From Spirochaetaceae bacterium (GTDB lineage: Bacteria > Spirochaetota > Spirochaetia > WTKD01): a DNA stretch of 64,000 bases. Location: positions 43,601-107,600 of the forward strand of contig WTKD01000006.1 of NCBI GenBank assembly GCA_011524535.1. Direction: 5' to 3'. Made by a program: the position numbers and the translations under genes. Shown one piece after another: positions 43,987 through 53,115 of the stretch (position 1 is the stretch's first letter; every line of letters starts with the position of its first letter). The notes beneath the pieces were generated by a model. That model was not told the DNA's origin, ran no database searches, and worked only from the letters and a program-made list of their open reading frames with translations.

Positions 43987-46458
43987 TCATGTGTAGGAAG
44001 TACGTAGATGACATATGCTTATGTCATCTAATACAGGCTGGATTGTTCGATCGGTGCATTGTAACCGAATAGAGCGGTCCATGCCTGGGTACACATGGAA
44101 TCCATTGTCTGAAAATTGCAATCTAGGATGTTTGGGAGCTTCGAGGCGAACAAAAAAAGCAGGAACCGTGGTTGAAAGGGTTAGAGTTTTTCCACTTAGG
44201 GATGTTGAGAGGTGAGGGGATGGAAGCAGGAGCTGTTTCGGAGGAGAGAGAAACATAGTTTTTTCGCATAGAAGGGGCTCTGGTACCGAGGCTTCGTTCT
44301 CAAGGCGAGCATACAGGACATGCTTATTCCAGGCATTTGGTAGGTCCTGAAGGGTTACAGTATTCAATGTCTGTTGAGAACGTTTTGGAATGATAATGCT
44401 TTTGACTCCAAGAGAGCGATTTTCTGCGGTCGTTGTCAACGGAATGAGAGAGGTTTTCAAAAGAGCCCGTTGAGGTTCGGCTGTTTCGTTGATGCCGATC
44501 AAGCGAAGATACTTTTCGGTTCGTTGCCATACAAGACGTAGAGGCGAGAAAAAGCGCTTGGCTGCATAGTGAAGGAGCTTCCAGCGTCCTGAATACTCGA
44601 TGGAGGACCATGAAGTTACGGGCCAGCAATCGTTCAGTTGCCAATACAGAAATCCAGCGGATTGTTCAGGAAAGCAGGACCAATGATCTACAGCTTTTTC
44701 TATTGCCATTGCCTGTTGCACCTGACTCAGATAGAGCATGTGTTTGAACGAATGAGGCATACGAAAATAGCGCATCATAGTTTCTACGATAATGGTGTTT
44801 CCCCGTTCGTTTTTTTGATGATGTTCCATCTGAGGTGCGCTTACATTCATATCGCTGGAATCACAGAAAGATTGAACCGTAGGCAGGGAGGGAAAAGATT
44901 GGAATCCAAATTCACTACAAAAGCGTGGAATTATCTCTTCATAGGCCTCAAAGGGTTTTCCTTCGTGCCAGACATCCCAGAAATGCATATCCCCTCGGCT
45001 ATCATCATGCCAACAATCTGAATAATCATTTGAACCGGCACTCGGCGACGAAGGCCACCAAGGACGGTTTGGATCAAGTTTTTTTACAAGGCGCCCGACG
45101 GTGCCTTCATACAAACGGTCGTAATCAACCAGATAGACATCTCTATTTTTGCGAGTTTCCTCAAACCAGGACAGGGCTCCGAGATTTTCGTTATTTCCGC
45201 ACCATATCGCAATGCACGGATGATTCATGAGTCGTTTGGTTTGATAGGTTACTTCTTCTTCCACCGAAGCGAGGAAATCTGGGTCTGCAGGATAGGTTGA
45301 ACAGGCGAACATGAAATCTTGCCAGACGAGGATACCTTCACGGTCACATATGTCGTAAAAGACATCGTTTTCGTACTGCCCACCACCCCATACGCGAATC
45401 ATATTCATGTGGGCTTTTTTAGCAGATTTGAGGAGGTATGCATATGTATCTGGTATTTGTCGAGCGGGTAATGCGTCCACGGGTATCCAGTTACTCCCCT
45501 TGCAAGTGATGGGATGTCCATTCAGAAGAAATCGAAAAGCACTCCCGTGGGCATCTTTGGAAGTGTCTAGCGCTATGGTTCTGAATGCAATCGTTTGTGT
45601 TTTTGAATCATGCGATGATTGTACTCTAACCTGATAGAGTGGTTGATCCCCGAGATCATGGGTCCACCATAGTTTGGGATTCTCCACAATCATTGTTGTA
45701 GAGAAAGAATTTGTACCAGGCAAACAATGCACAGAGGATGAAGATTCTGCGATTGGTGTGTCCGCATAATAAATCGAACATGAAAAATGGTGTGTGGATT
45801 CTATCCGGGCATGCATGTCGACATGTACAATGACTTCCCAGCGATTGAAGTTAGTGTTTTGTACGTGAGTATGGAGATTGCTCATATACCCGTTTGGACT
45901 ATGCAGCAATGTAATTGAGCCATAAACCCCACTCGTCATAATGCAAGGACCCCAGTCCCAGCCCCCGTGGCATTGAGTTTTTCTCAGAAGATTTCGATGG
46001 GGCGATTGGACAACCGCGGACATATGAGGCAATGGATAGGCTAAGCCAGAAGCACGGGTTGCGGCTTCCAGTTCGGGTGATTGTAGGCATATCTGGATAC
46101 GATTTTCACCGATCTTCAAGACTGATGAGAGGTCAATATGATGCATTAAGAACGCATTATCGCTTGTATGTACCAATGAATTATTGAGATAGACGCTGGC
46201 TACTGTATCGATGCGATCGATGCGCAAAGTCCATAATGAGTTCTCTAATGAATCCGCTTCGAGTACGAATGTCCGCTCAAGAATCCATTCTTCTCGAGCA
46301 ATCCATAATAATTCTATTTCGTTGGTCCCATAGAAAGGGTCTGGTATATTCCCGGCTTTAAACAATGCAGAAACTATGTCTCCAGGGAGTTCTATTGAGC
46401 AATCTTTTATGGAGTCGGATCGAGATGAAAGTGTCCATGTTCCGGTGAGGGTCAGCAT
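43987..46458 (-). CDS. GH2 beta-mannosidase
   Basis: About 823 residues, no signal peptide, so cytoplasmic. The N-terminal jelly roll reads LTGTWTLSSRSDS and PDPFYGTNEIELLWI, diagnostic of bacterial beta-mannosidases. The TIM barrel has the acid/base Glu in IAIWCGNNENLGAL and the nucleophile Glu in PRFCSEFGFQSFP; WPSSPSAGSNDY is also typical. The ORF-track start at 46587 adds 43 unlikely residues, so I use the ATG at 46458; no strong Shine-Dalgarno helps to decide. It is divergent from a sugar importer that probably brings in manno-oligosaccharides. Confidence 0.9.
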   Translation of the reverse strand: MLTLTGTWTLSSRSDSIKDCSIELPGDIVSALFKAGNIPDPFYGTNEIELLWIAREEWILERTFVLEADSLENSLWTLRIDRIDTVASVYLNNSLVHTSDNAFLMHHIDLSSVLKIGENRIQICLQSPELEAATRASGLAYPLPHMSAVVQSPHRNLLRKTQCHGGWDWGPCIMTSGVYGSITLLHSPNGYMSNLHTHVQNTNFNRWEVIVHVDMHARIESTHHFSCSIYYADTPIAESSSSVHCLPGTNSFSTTMIVENPKLWWTHDLGDQPLYQVRVQSSHDSKTQTIAFRTIALDTSKDAHGSAFRFLLNGHPITCKGSNWIPVDALPARQIPDTYAYLLKSAKKAHMNMIRVWGGGQYENDVFYDICDREGILVWQDFMFACSTYPADPDFLASVEEEVTYQTKRLMNHPCIAIWCGNNENLGALSWFEETRKNRDVYLVDYDRLYEGTVGRLVKKLDPNRPWWPSSPSAGSNDYSDCWHDDSRGDMHFWDVWHEGKPFEAYEEIIPRFCSEFGFQSFPSLPTVQSFCDSSDMNVSAPQMEHHQKNERGNTIIVETMMRYFRMPHSFKHMLYLSQVQQAMAIEKAVDHWSCFPEQSAGFLYWQLNDCWPVTSWSSIEYSGRWKLLHYAAKRFFSPLRLVWQRTEKYLRLIGINETAEPQRALLKTSLIPLTTTAENRSLGVKSIIIPKRSQQTLNTVTLQDLPNAWNKHVLYARLENEASVPEPLLCEKTMFLSPPKQLLLPSPHLSTSLSGKTLTLSTTVPAFFVRLEAPKHPRLQFSDNGFHVYPGMDRSIRLQCTDRTIQPVLDDISICHLRTSYT

Positions 46459-46602
46459 TTGGATATGATCATTTTTCTGAACGATAAGAGTATTGTTGGT
46501 CACTATACACACAATAGCAAGCCCATATTGTTTGGTAAAGAAAAAGCATGCATGGAAGAATCTGTACTTACAAAAGTAAATAATCACAGTTAATATATTT
46601 GC

Positions 46603-46632
46603 TTGAAAAAGTACTAATTTGTGTGGTACAGT
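46603..46632 (+). promoter_or_regulatory. predicted promoter of the mannosidase-linked sugar ABC operon
   Basis: TTGAAA and TACAGT, 18-base spacer, with TGG just before the -10 (extended -10). It shares TGTGGTACA(G/A)TTA with the promoter at 54576. Confidence 0.6.
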
Positions 46633-46658
46633 TACTCAAAGTAGCTCCTGCAGACGTA

Positions 46659-46691
46659 TTGCTGAGGTGCTTCTCGGATTCCCCTCAGCAA
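46659..46691 (+). promoter_or_regulatory. hairpin in the leader of the sugar ABC operon
   Basis: Perfect 9-bp inverted repeat TTGCTGAGG / CCTCAGCAA, 15-base spacer, in an approximately 100-base leader between the promoter and the receptor ATG. It could be an operator or an RNA structure. Confidence 0.5.
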
Positions 46692-46740
46692 ATAACGGTT
46701 TGCAAAAGTTACACCATCACACATACAGGAAGGAGTAAGT

Positions 46741-48036
46741 ATGAACAAACTATTTTTCATAGTATTTATAGCGTTTTTGATTATTACTGCTGGTCCTTTA
46801 TTTTCAGAAGGTTCCAGTGAAACGGATGATCCCAATACGTTAACCGGATTTCACTATCTCGATCAAGCAGATCGAGCAGCGGTGGATAATTTTGAGGCAT
46901 TGAAAGCTCGTTTTGCTGAATTGCACCCAGAAATAACAATCGAATGGGAGTACTTGGTAAATGAACCATACCATAACAAGCTGCAGACCTTGGTCACATC
47001 GGACCAACTGCCAGATATAGTATTTTTGTGGCCAGGAAAAAGAACAGGAAATGTGACGGGTAATGGGAACATAAAAGATTTATCACCCTGGTTGGAGGGC
47101 AATAGAGACAATTTTTCCGTAGCAGCCATGGCTCCTCAAGGTCAAAATGGAGAAATATGGGAACTTCCTGAGCAAGTTACGTCAACCCATGTCATGTTTA
47201 CCAACGATAGACTGCTCGAAGAATTGGGGCTTTCATTCCCAGAAACCATGGAAGAATTGATTGAGCAGGGCGAAGTCATACGAGAAGCCGGCCTTATACC
47301 AATTGCGATGGATAACAAAGATGGATGGCAAATGCAATCAACCTTTCTCAGCGCCCTAGTTGAACGCACAGGTGGCATGGAGTGGTATGATCGAGCGGCA
47401 AAGGGTGATGCACAATTTACAGACCCAGAATTTATTGCTGCCCTGGACGTAATAAAAACACTAAACGACAATGATATGTTTTCACCTGGAATCAATCAGG
47501 CGGAATACGGCACAGCTCTCACCGATTTTGTGAACGAACGAGCTGTATATCTGATTGATGGTGGTTGGAGGACAACAAACCTCACTACCGAACTTGATGA
47601 CGATCTCAAGCCACATATTTCATACAATACATTCCCAGATATTCCAAATCAAAAAGGACGTTCTGGTTCTACGGCCATAGTGACAGGCACGGGATTTGGT
47701 ATGAATGCAAATTTGGAAGGGCAAAAAGCAGATAATGCTTGGAAATGGATATGGTTCTATTCTGGTCCAGAAGGTTCGAAAATCAGAAAAGAGTTTGGAA
47801 GCCTTCCAGCGTACAATCTTCCTGCCGACAGCAATGACCCAATCCTGCTCCAAAAACTTGGAACTTTTCTTAGCGAAACGCCAGGAGGGTATGTGTTAGA
47901 TGCCGTTCTTGACGGAGAAGGAATGGCAGTATTGCACCCGCAAATCCAAGAAATGATGTTTGGAAACGTCACCCCCGAAGAAGCGGCTGCAACCTATGAG
48001 GAATGGGTTGCTGCAAACGATTCAAGTCGAAAATAA
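46741..48036 (+). CDS. sugar ABC transporter substrate-binding protein
   Basis: 431 residues, family 1 receptor. The signal peptide core FFIVFIAFLIITAGPLF ends before SEGSSET; no lipobox Cys, so probably a soluble periplasmic protein. Receptor features: ALKARFAELHPEITIEWEY and GNGNIKDLSPWLEG, and a C-terminal AWKWIWFYSGPEGSKI. AAGGAG lies 5 bases before the ATG. It faces a divergent beta-mannosidase, so manno-oligosaccharides are a fair guess. A terminator-like hairpin separates it from the permeases. Confidence 0.88.
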   Translation: MNKLFFIVFIAFLIITAGPLFSEGSSETDDPNTLTGFHYLDQADRAAVDNFEALKARFAELHPEITIEWEYLVNEPYHNKLQTLVTSDQLPDIVFLWPGKRTGNVTGNGNIKDLSPWLEGNRDNFSVAAMAPQGQNGEIWELPEQVTSTHVMFTNDRLLEELGLSFPETMEELIEQGEVIREAGLIPIAMDNKDGWQMQSTFLSALVERTGGMEWYDRAAKGDAQFTDPEFIAALDVIKTLNDNDMFSPGINQAEYGTALTDFVNERAVYLIDGGWRTTNLTTELDDDLKPHISYNTFPDIPNQKGRSGSTAIVTGTGFGMNANLEGQKADNAWKWIWFYSGPEGSKIRKEFGSLPAYNLPADSNDPILLQKLGTFLSETPGGYVLDAVLDGEGMAVLHPQIQEMMFGNVTPEEAAATYEEWVAANDSSRK

Positions 48037-48042
48037 TCTAAC

Positions 48043-48077
48043 AAAACCAGCGGGATAAATATGTCCTGCTGGTTTTT
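48043..48077 (+). terminator. terminator/attenuator between receptor and permease genes
   Basis: 13-bp stem AAAACCAGCGGGA with TCCTGCTGGTTTT (one G-U), 8-base loop, followed by one more T. Likely reduces permease transcription relative to the receptor. Confidence 0.75.
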
Positions 48078-48093
48078 CATTGGGAACTTTTTC

Positions 48094-49014
48094 ATGCCAT
48101 TATTATCAGAAGGAATAGAAACTCGCCAAAAACAACGTAGGAAAAAGAGAAACAGCTATGCCTTGTTGGTTGGACCATCTGTCTTTCTTTATGGTGTATT
48201 CATAATCTTCCCGGTTATTTTCAGTGGTGTGTTTGGATTCACCGAGTGGGACGGAGTAGGGATACCACAATTCATTGGATTTGATAATTACGTATCTATA
48301 TTTTCTGACCCGGTATTTTTGTTTGACCTCAGAAACAATTTTTTGATCGTAGCTATTTCTGTGTTTGGACAATTACCGATCGGATTCGTAGTAGCCTATA
48401 TCATATACCGGAAGCTTGTTGTGGGCGGAAAAGTGTTTGAAACGGTTCTGTTTCTCCCGATTACCATATCAGCGGTAGTCATCGCGATTCTGTGGAACCA
48501 AATTTTTGGTCCATCGGGGCTTCTTACGGCCTTAATGCGATTATTGGTCAATGATCCGCGATATGTATTTGCAGTATTTGAAAACCGTGTTTTTGCAATG
48601 GTGCCAATATTGTTTGTGATTTTGTGGATGTATACAGGGGTTTATATGATTATATTCATAGCGAACCTTCAAAGTATTTCGCCATCGGTGTTCGAAGCCG
48701 CGGTTATCGATGGGGCATCGGAGGGTCAGATTCTCTGGCGGATTGTTATCCCTGCGATGACAAATATATTGTTTACTACATCAATTTTTGCGATCTCAGG
48801 AAGCCTTAAAAGTTTTGATCTCATTTTTGCAATGACAGGAGGAGGACCAGCCCATTATACTGAGGTCGTTGCAATATATATGTATCTTCAGACATTCAGG
48901 TTTTATAATTTTGGATACGGAAGTGCGGTATCGGTAGTCATCGTTGCTCTAAGTCTTGGATTAATTACCTTGCTGAGAGTGTCTTACAAACGCATTGAAA
49001 AGAGATTTGGATGA
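48094..49014 (+). CDS. sugar ABC transporter permease (MalF-like)
   Basis: 306 residues, six helices, after a basic N terminus (RQKQRRKKRN). EAA loop: EAAVIDGASEGQILWRIVIP. The ORF-track start at 48061 lies in the loop of the terminator hairpin, so I use the next ATG at 48094, with GGGAA about 8 bases upstream. It overlaps the next permease by ATGA. Confidence 0.9.
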   Translation: MPLLSEGIETRQKQRRKKRNSYALLVGPSVFLYGVFIIFPVIFSGVFGFTEWDGVGIPQFIGFDNYVSIFSDPVFLFDLRNNFLIVAISVFGQLPIGFVVAYIIYRKLVVGGKVFETVLFLPITISAVVIAILWNQIFGPSGLLTALMRLLVNDPRYVFAVFENRVFAMVPILFVILWMYTGVYMIIFIANLQSISPSVFEAAVIDGASEGQILWRIVIPAMTNILFTTSIFAISGSLKSFDLIFAMTGGGPAHYTEVVAIYMYLQTFRFYNFGYGSAVSVVIVALSLGLITLLRVSYKRIEKRFG

Positions 49015-49850
49015 TAGCACATCAACGCAAACTTGGCATAGTAATCGTTTCGTACGTTGTTCTCATAGTGCTCGCCCTCATCACAATTCTTCCCTTGATT
49101 TGGTTGTTGTACACATCATTCAAACCCCATAAAGAGATTATCGAGAATGTATTTGCATTACCACGAGTCTTCAGTATGGACAATTATCAGCGTACCTGGG
49201 AATTTGGTAGGTTTGGTATTGCTTCGTTTAACAGTATTTTCTACTCGACTGTAGCAACGCTGCTGACAACACTGCTCGCACTCATGACGGGCTATGGATT
49301 TGCAAAATTCGGATATAAGCGCCTTTCTGGCTTTTTGTATTATTTTTTCATCCTCGGACTACTCATTACGGTGCATTCGGTACTTGTTCCTTTATTTATT
49401 ATGGAATCATTTTTGAACCTGGACGATACGCGATTGGGTATCCTTTTACCTTATATAGCATTTGGACTTCCTTTTTTGGTATATCTTTCAACATCCTATA
49501 TACGTACTATTCCAACAGCACTCGAGGAAGCGGCCCTTATCGATGGAGCCTCGTACATACGTGTGTTTTGGAGTATTATTGTGCCCATGTCACGCCCAGT
49601 GATAGGAACTATGCTTATTTTTTCTTTTTTGAGCAATTGGAACGAGTTCGTCTTTGTTTTCACACTCACAAGCAAAGCAACATTGCGTAGTTTACCGGTT
49701 GCTGTAAACGCTTTCGCTGGAGGTATGGCGCGTGATTTTGGTCTTTTGTTTTCCGCCTTGACCATCGCAACGATTCCGATGATTGTGTTTTATTTTGTAT
49801 TCCGCAAGAAAATCGCCCAGGGCTTTGCGGCAGGGTCGATCAAAGAATAA
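49011..49850 (+). CDS. sugar ABC transporter permease (MalG-like)
   Basis: 279 residues, six helices. EAA loop: EAALIDGASYIRVFWSIIVP; C terminus FAAGSIKE is the usual end of this permease class. ATGA overlap with the previous gene. Convergent with the amino-acid permease, the two stop codons being 1 base apart. No ATPase in the operon. Confidence 0.93.
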   Translation: MIAHQRKLGIVIVSYVVLIVLALITILPLIWLLYTSFKPHKEIIENVFALPRVFSMDNYQRTWEFGRFGIASFNSIFYSTVATLLTTLLALMTGYGFAKFGYKRLSGFLYYFFILGLLITVHSVLVPLFIMESFLNLDDTRLGILLPYIAFGLPFLVYLSTSYIRTIPTALEEAALIDGASYIRVFWSIIVPMSRPVIGTMLIFSFLSNWNEFVFVFTLTSKATLRSLPVAVNAFAGGMARDFGLLFSALTIATIPMIVFYFVFRKKIAQGFAAGSIKE

Positions 49851-49851
49851 T

Positions 49852-50700
49852 CTACAATTTGTGGGATTTTAGATAAGATTCCAGTTTTCTCACCCCCAGC
49901 GTAAGACTGATCGTCAGAATTAAATATAAAAGAGCCAATATACTATAAGATTCAAAAAATCGAAACGTGGATGCTGTGTATAATCTGGTGTTCAGGGTGA
50001 GGTCAGCAACTCCGACTGCCGAGACCAATGCCGAATCCTTAATAATAGCCACTAGCTCGTTTCCAAGAGGAGGGAGAACGTTTCTTATAGCCTGAGGAAG
50101 CACAACTCGATAAAGTACATTACTCCGACTAAATCCTAATGCGAGAGCAGCTTCGTATTGTCCATCATCGATTGATTCGATTCCAGCCCGAAAAATTTCT
50201 GCTATAAAGGCACTGTACCCGATGGTCAAAGAAATTATTGCACGACTAGTAAAAGATATAGATCGGATGTTGATGGGGTCCATCAATCCGAGAGATTGCA
50301 AGGGCTGAGTTATCGCGTTTAGCAACCATACTAGGCCTGGAGCTCCTACAAAAGCGATATAGTATAATAGCACCAGCATAGGAATACCACGAATTAATTC
50401 GATGTATAAAGTAGCAAATTCACGCAACACGCGAAAGGCTGATATTCTTAGGAGTGCCATAATAAGGCCAAGGGTGACCGATGCTATATACGCAAAAACA
50501 GAGACCGCGAGGGTTATTCCCCAGCCTTTGGATATCTTTGAAAATATATTTGTTAGTGTTTCATTGTATGCAATGTTCCAAAAGGCAATGAGCATAATGA
50601 GAACACTGCAGAGGAGCCAAATGGGTAACTTTGTTGCATATCCCCGATGCGGCAATACCCTGAGGATATGCCGCCGAGGAATAGAATTATTGGGATCCAT
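49852..50700 (-). CDS. amino-acid ABC transporter permease
   Basis: 282 residues, HisM/GlnP class, with a cytoplasmic N terminus and a helix before the core. Motifs: ELIRGIPMLVLLYYIAFVG and the EAA loop EAALALGFSRSNVLYRVVLPQ. The ORF-track start is a TTG; the ATG two codons later (50700) is a better start. It follows its receptor gene by 36 bases. No ATPase in this pair; the ATPase at 40256 is a candidate partner (inference). Confidence 0.9.
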   Translation of the reverse strand: MDPNNSIPRRHILRVLPHRGYATKLPIWLLCSVLIMLIAFWNIAYNETLTNIFSKISKGWGITLAVSVFAYIASVTLGLIMALLRISAFRVLREFATLYIELIRGIPMLVLLYYIAFVGAPGLVWLLNAITQPLQSLGLMDPINIRSISFTSRAIISLTIGYSAFIAEIFRAGIESIDDGQYEAALALGFSRSNVLYRVVLPQAIRNVLPPLGNELVAIIKDSALVSAVGVADLTLNTRLYTASTFRFFESYSILALLYLILTISLTLGVRKLESYLKSHKL

Positions 50701-50736
50701 TACCAATTATAGACTAACGTCTAAATTACTTGGTAA

Positions 50737-51567
50737 TCAGTCAGCCAAGGTTTTTTCAAAAAACCAATAATTTTCTATTGATGCAAGGGTCCCATCTTCA
50801 CGAATGGTTGCCAATGCCTGATTCACAGGAACGGATAGGTCAGATCCCTTCGGAAAGACATACGCAAATGCGTCGCTTCCAACGGGGCTACCAATGATCT
50901 TTAGTTCACCCTCATAGGTATCTATATATCCCTGACTGGAAGGGCCGTCCATCAAAACAAGATCAACGTCTCCGGATCGGAGTGCTTGAATGAGAGAACC
51001 GAAGGATTCAAACAAAACAATGCGTGGGTTTTCTTCGTTTCCATCGAGAACACTATAGACTGCGGTATAGAAGTTTGTATTTCCCGGATTTGCTCCCACG
51101 AGTAATTCTTCGTTTGCAACAAAGGATTCGGCATCGGAGAATCGCGATTCGTCGGAGCGTACAACCATAAATTGTTCTGATTCTAGGTAAGGTTCAGAAA
51201 AATCGACGATCTTTTGTCGCTCATCGGTGATAGAAATTCCATCCATGGCTATATCGTATTCACCGTTGGAAACGGCTGCGAGCATGGTTTCCCAGCTTGA
51301 TAATCGCCAATCTATCGATAGGTTCAGTCTCTCCGCAATTTCCTTTGTGAGATCGTACTCGAATCCTACAGAATCCCCCGTTTCTGGGTCGAGCATACTC
51401 AATGGTGGATAATCATTACTTGTAACCGCAATGATAGTACGTCCTTGAAAATCTGGAAGTCCAGATTCGCTCAGCTCAGAACCAGAAGAATCACCCTCTG
51501 ATGATCCACCAGCGTAAATGAGTCCGACAAGGAACATCATAATAAACAGAAAACTGTGTTTTCTCAT
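50737..51567 (-). CDS. amino-acid ABC transporter substrate-binding protein
   Basis: 276 residues, family 3. Signal peptide ends LIYAGGSSEG. Binding motifs TSNDYPPLSMLDPETGDSVG, EIAERLNLSIDWR and YDIAMDGISITDERQKIVDFS with the substrate Arg. Like the 38.7-kb receptor it has AGG after the hydrophobic core and no lipobox Cys. GAGGG lies 5 bases before the ATG. Confidence 0.92.
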   Translation of the reverse strand: MRKHSFLFIMMFLVGLIYAGGSSEGDSSGSELSESGLPDFQGRTIIAVTSNDYPPLSMLDPETGDSVGFEYDLTKEIAERLNLSIDWRLSSWETMLAAVSNGEYDIAMDGISITDERQKIVDFSEPYLESEQFMVVRSDESRFSDAESFVANEELLVGANPGNTNFYTAVYSVLDGNEENPRIVLFESFGSLIQALRSGDVDLVLMDGPSSQGYIDTYEGELKIIGSPVGSDAFAYVFPKGSDLSVPVNQALATIREDGTLASIENYWFFEKTLAD

Positions 51568-51601
51568 AGCGCCCTCTTTTTAAGCATAAATATTTTAAAT
51601 A

Positions 51602-51630
51602 ATTTTACTCAAATATAGCTAATATAACAA
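51602..51630 (-). promoter_or_regulatory. predicted promoter of the receptor-permease pair
   Basis: Minus-strand TTGTTA and TAAAAT with a 17-base spacer, about 35 bases before the receptor ATG. Confidence 0.45.
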
Positions 51631-51759
51631 GAGGTCAAGGATATCTTTGATAGAAGCCGCAACACCTTCAAAAATGCCTAGAATTGATACAGAATCAGAA
51701 AGAAGCAATATTTAATTAATACTCTACATGCGAAGAAGCTATTGTAGCAAGGAGAACAT

Positions 51760-52776
51760 ATGAAAACAGAACAAACTATGCGAGTAGCAGTTTTTGAGTC
51801 CTACAAGAAAGGGGCAGATGCGCATAAATCGATTCATTTGGACACTCGCGCCGTTCCAGAGCCACGAGCTAATGAATTATTGGTGCGTGTTCACATGACA
51901 TCATTGAATGCGGCGGATGGTTTGTTGTTGCAGGGGAGCCCCTGGGTTATTCGTATGTCGCAAGGGGTATTCCGTCCAAGGAAGGAAAATCGTGTGCTGG
52001 GTTCAGATCTGGTTGGCAAAGTTGTTGCTTGTGGCAGCCCAGAGGATCGCCATTTGATTGGATCCATGGTCATGGCAGATGTTAGCGATTCTGGGCGGGG
52101 AAGTCTTGCAGAATATATCAGAATTCCTCGGTCTACTAGCATTGTTATTTCGGACGAAATTTCTCTTGAGTCTGCTGCTGCTCTTCCCCTGGCAGGAAGC
52201 ACTGCGCTCCAAGCACTCAGGAACAAACTTGCTATCAGCACGGGAGAACGAATATTAATATTGGGTGCGTCGGGCGGGGTAGGACATTTAGCGGTTCAAT
52301 TGGCGCGGAATATAGGGTGTATTGTATGTGCAGTCTGCAGTGAAAAGAATATAGAATTGGCAAAAAAATCGGGGGCAGCTGAAGTATTTGATTATAGAAA
52401 AATAAATATTATAGAACAATCCGAGTTGCTGGGTTCTTTTAATTCGGTGCTTGATGTGGCTTCATCCTATACCATGGCAGAAATAGAACCGCTCCTCGCG
52501 GATGGAGGAAAATATGTTCGCATAGGAGGTTCTTTGAAACGCTTGTTCGGCGTTATGTTTGGGGGAAAGAGGTTTGGTAAGAAAACAAAAAAATCTTTTG
52601 GTACTTATTTGCAAAAAGTTGACCTATCAGACCTTGAAACGCTGGTTGAACTATTAGTCGGCGGGCATCTAACTCCTCATATCGATGCGGTATATCCACT
52701 CGAGAACGTGCAAGAAGCATTTCGTTATTTCATCGAGGAACACCCTCAAGGAAAGGTTTTGATTTCTTGTTTGTGA
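51760..52776 (+). CDS. medium-chain dehydrogenase/reductase, quinone-oxidoreductase-like
   Basis: 338 residues. GroES-like N-terminal domain (ANELLVRVHMTSLNAADGLLLQG) and a Rossmann domain with ILGASGGVGHLAVQLARNIG, an NADPH-type AxxGxxG motif. The catalytic zinc ligands of alcohol dehydrogenases are not visible, so it belongs with the zinc-independent quinone-oxidoreductase or enone-reductase branch. Substrate unknown. AAGGAGA precedes the ATG. Single gene between divergent and downstream units. Confidence 0.85.
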   Translation: MKTEQTMRVAVFESYKKGADAHKSIHLDTRAVPEPRANELLVRVHMTSLNAADGLLLQGSPWVIRMSQGVFRPRKENRVLGSDLVGKVVACGSPEDRHLIGSMVMADVSDSGRGSLAEYIRIPRSTSIVISDEISLESAAALPLAGSTALQALRNKLAISTGERILILGASGGVGHLAVQLARNIGCIVCAVCSEKNIELAKKSGAAEVFDYRKINIIEQSELLGSFNSVLDVASSYTMAEIEPLLADGGKYVRIGGSLKRLFGVMFGGKRFGKKTKKSFGTYLQKVDLSDLETLVELLVGGHLTPHIDAVYPLENVQEAFRYFIEEHPQGKVLISCL

Positions 52777-52846
52777 ATGGGCAGATATGACCCGCATGAA
52801 AAATTATCCAGTCTAGAAATTTTCTCTGTGGTGGGTATACTTAATA

Positions 52847-53110
52847 ATGCATTCTGTTATTACAGTATTAGGAAAGGACAAAACGGGTATAATCTCGACC
52901 GTATCACGCGTCATTGCGGCTCATAAAGCAAATATTCTTGATATTTCACAAACAACCATGCAAAAAACATTTGTGATGATGATGATGATCGATGTTGAAG
53001 AAAACAACTATAAGTCCTTACGAGAAGATCTTCAGAATGAAGCAAAAGAACTACAGATGACCATCAATACATATCATGAAGATGTGTACAACGCGATGCA
53101 CCGGATATAA
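52847..53110 (+). CDS. ACT domain protein (UPF0237)
   Basis: 87 residues forming one ACT domain: VITVLGKDKTGIISTVSRVIAAHKANILDISQT, then a Met run FVMMMMIDVEE. The family is thought to bind amino acids and is nearly always next to a UPF0210 gene, as here with a 5-base gap, so it is probably the regulator or partner of that protein. Confidence 0.92.
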   Translation: MHSVITVLGKDKTGIISTVSRVIAAHKANILDISQTTMQKTFVMMMMIDVEENNYKSLREDLQNEAKELQMTINTYHEDVYNAMHRI

Positions 53111-53115
53111 AAAGA

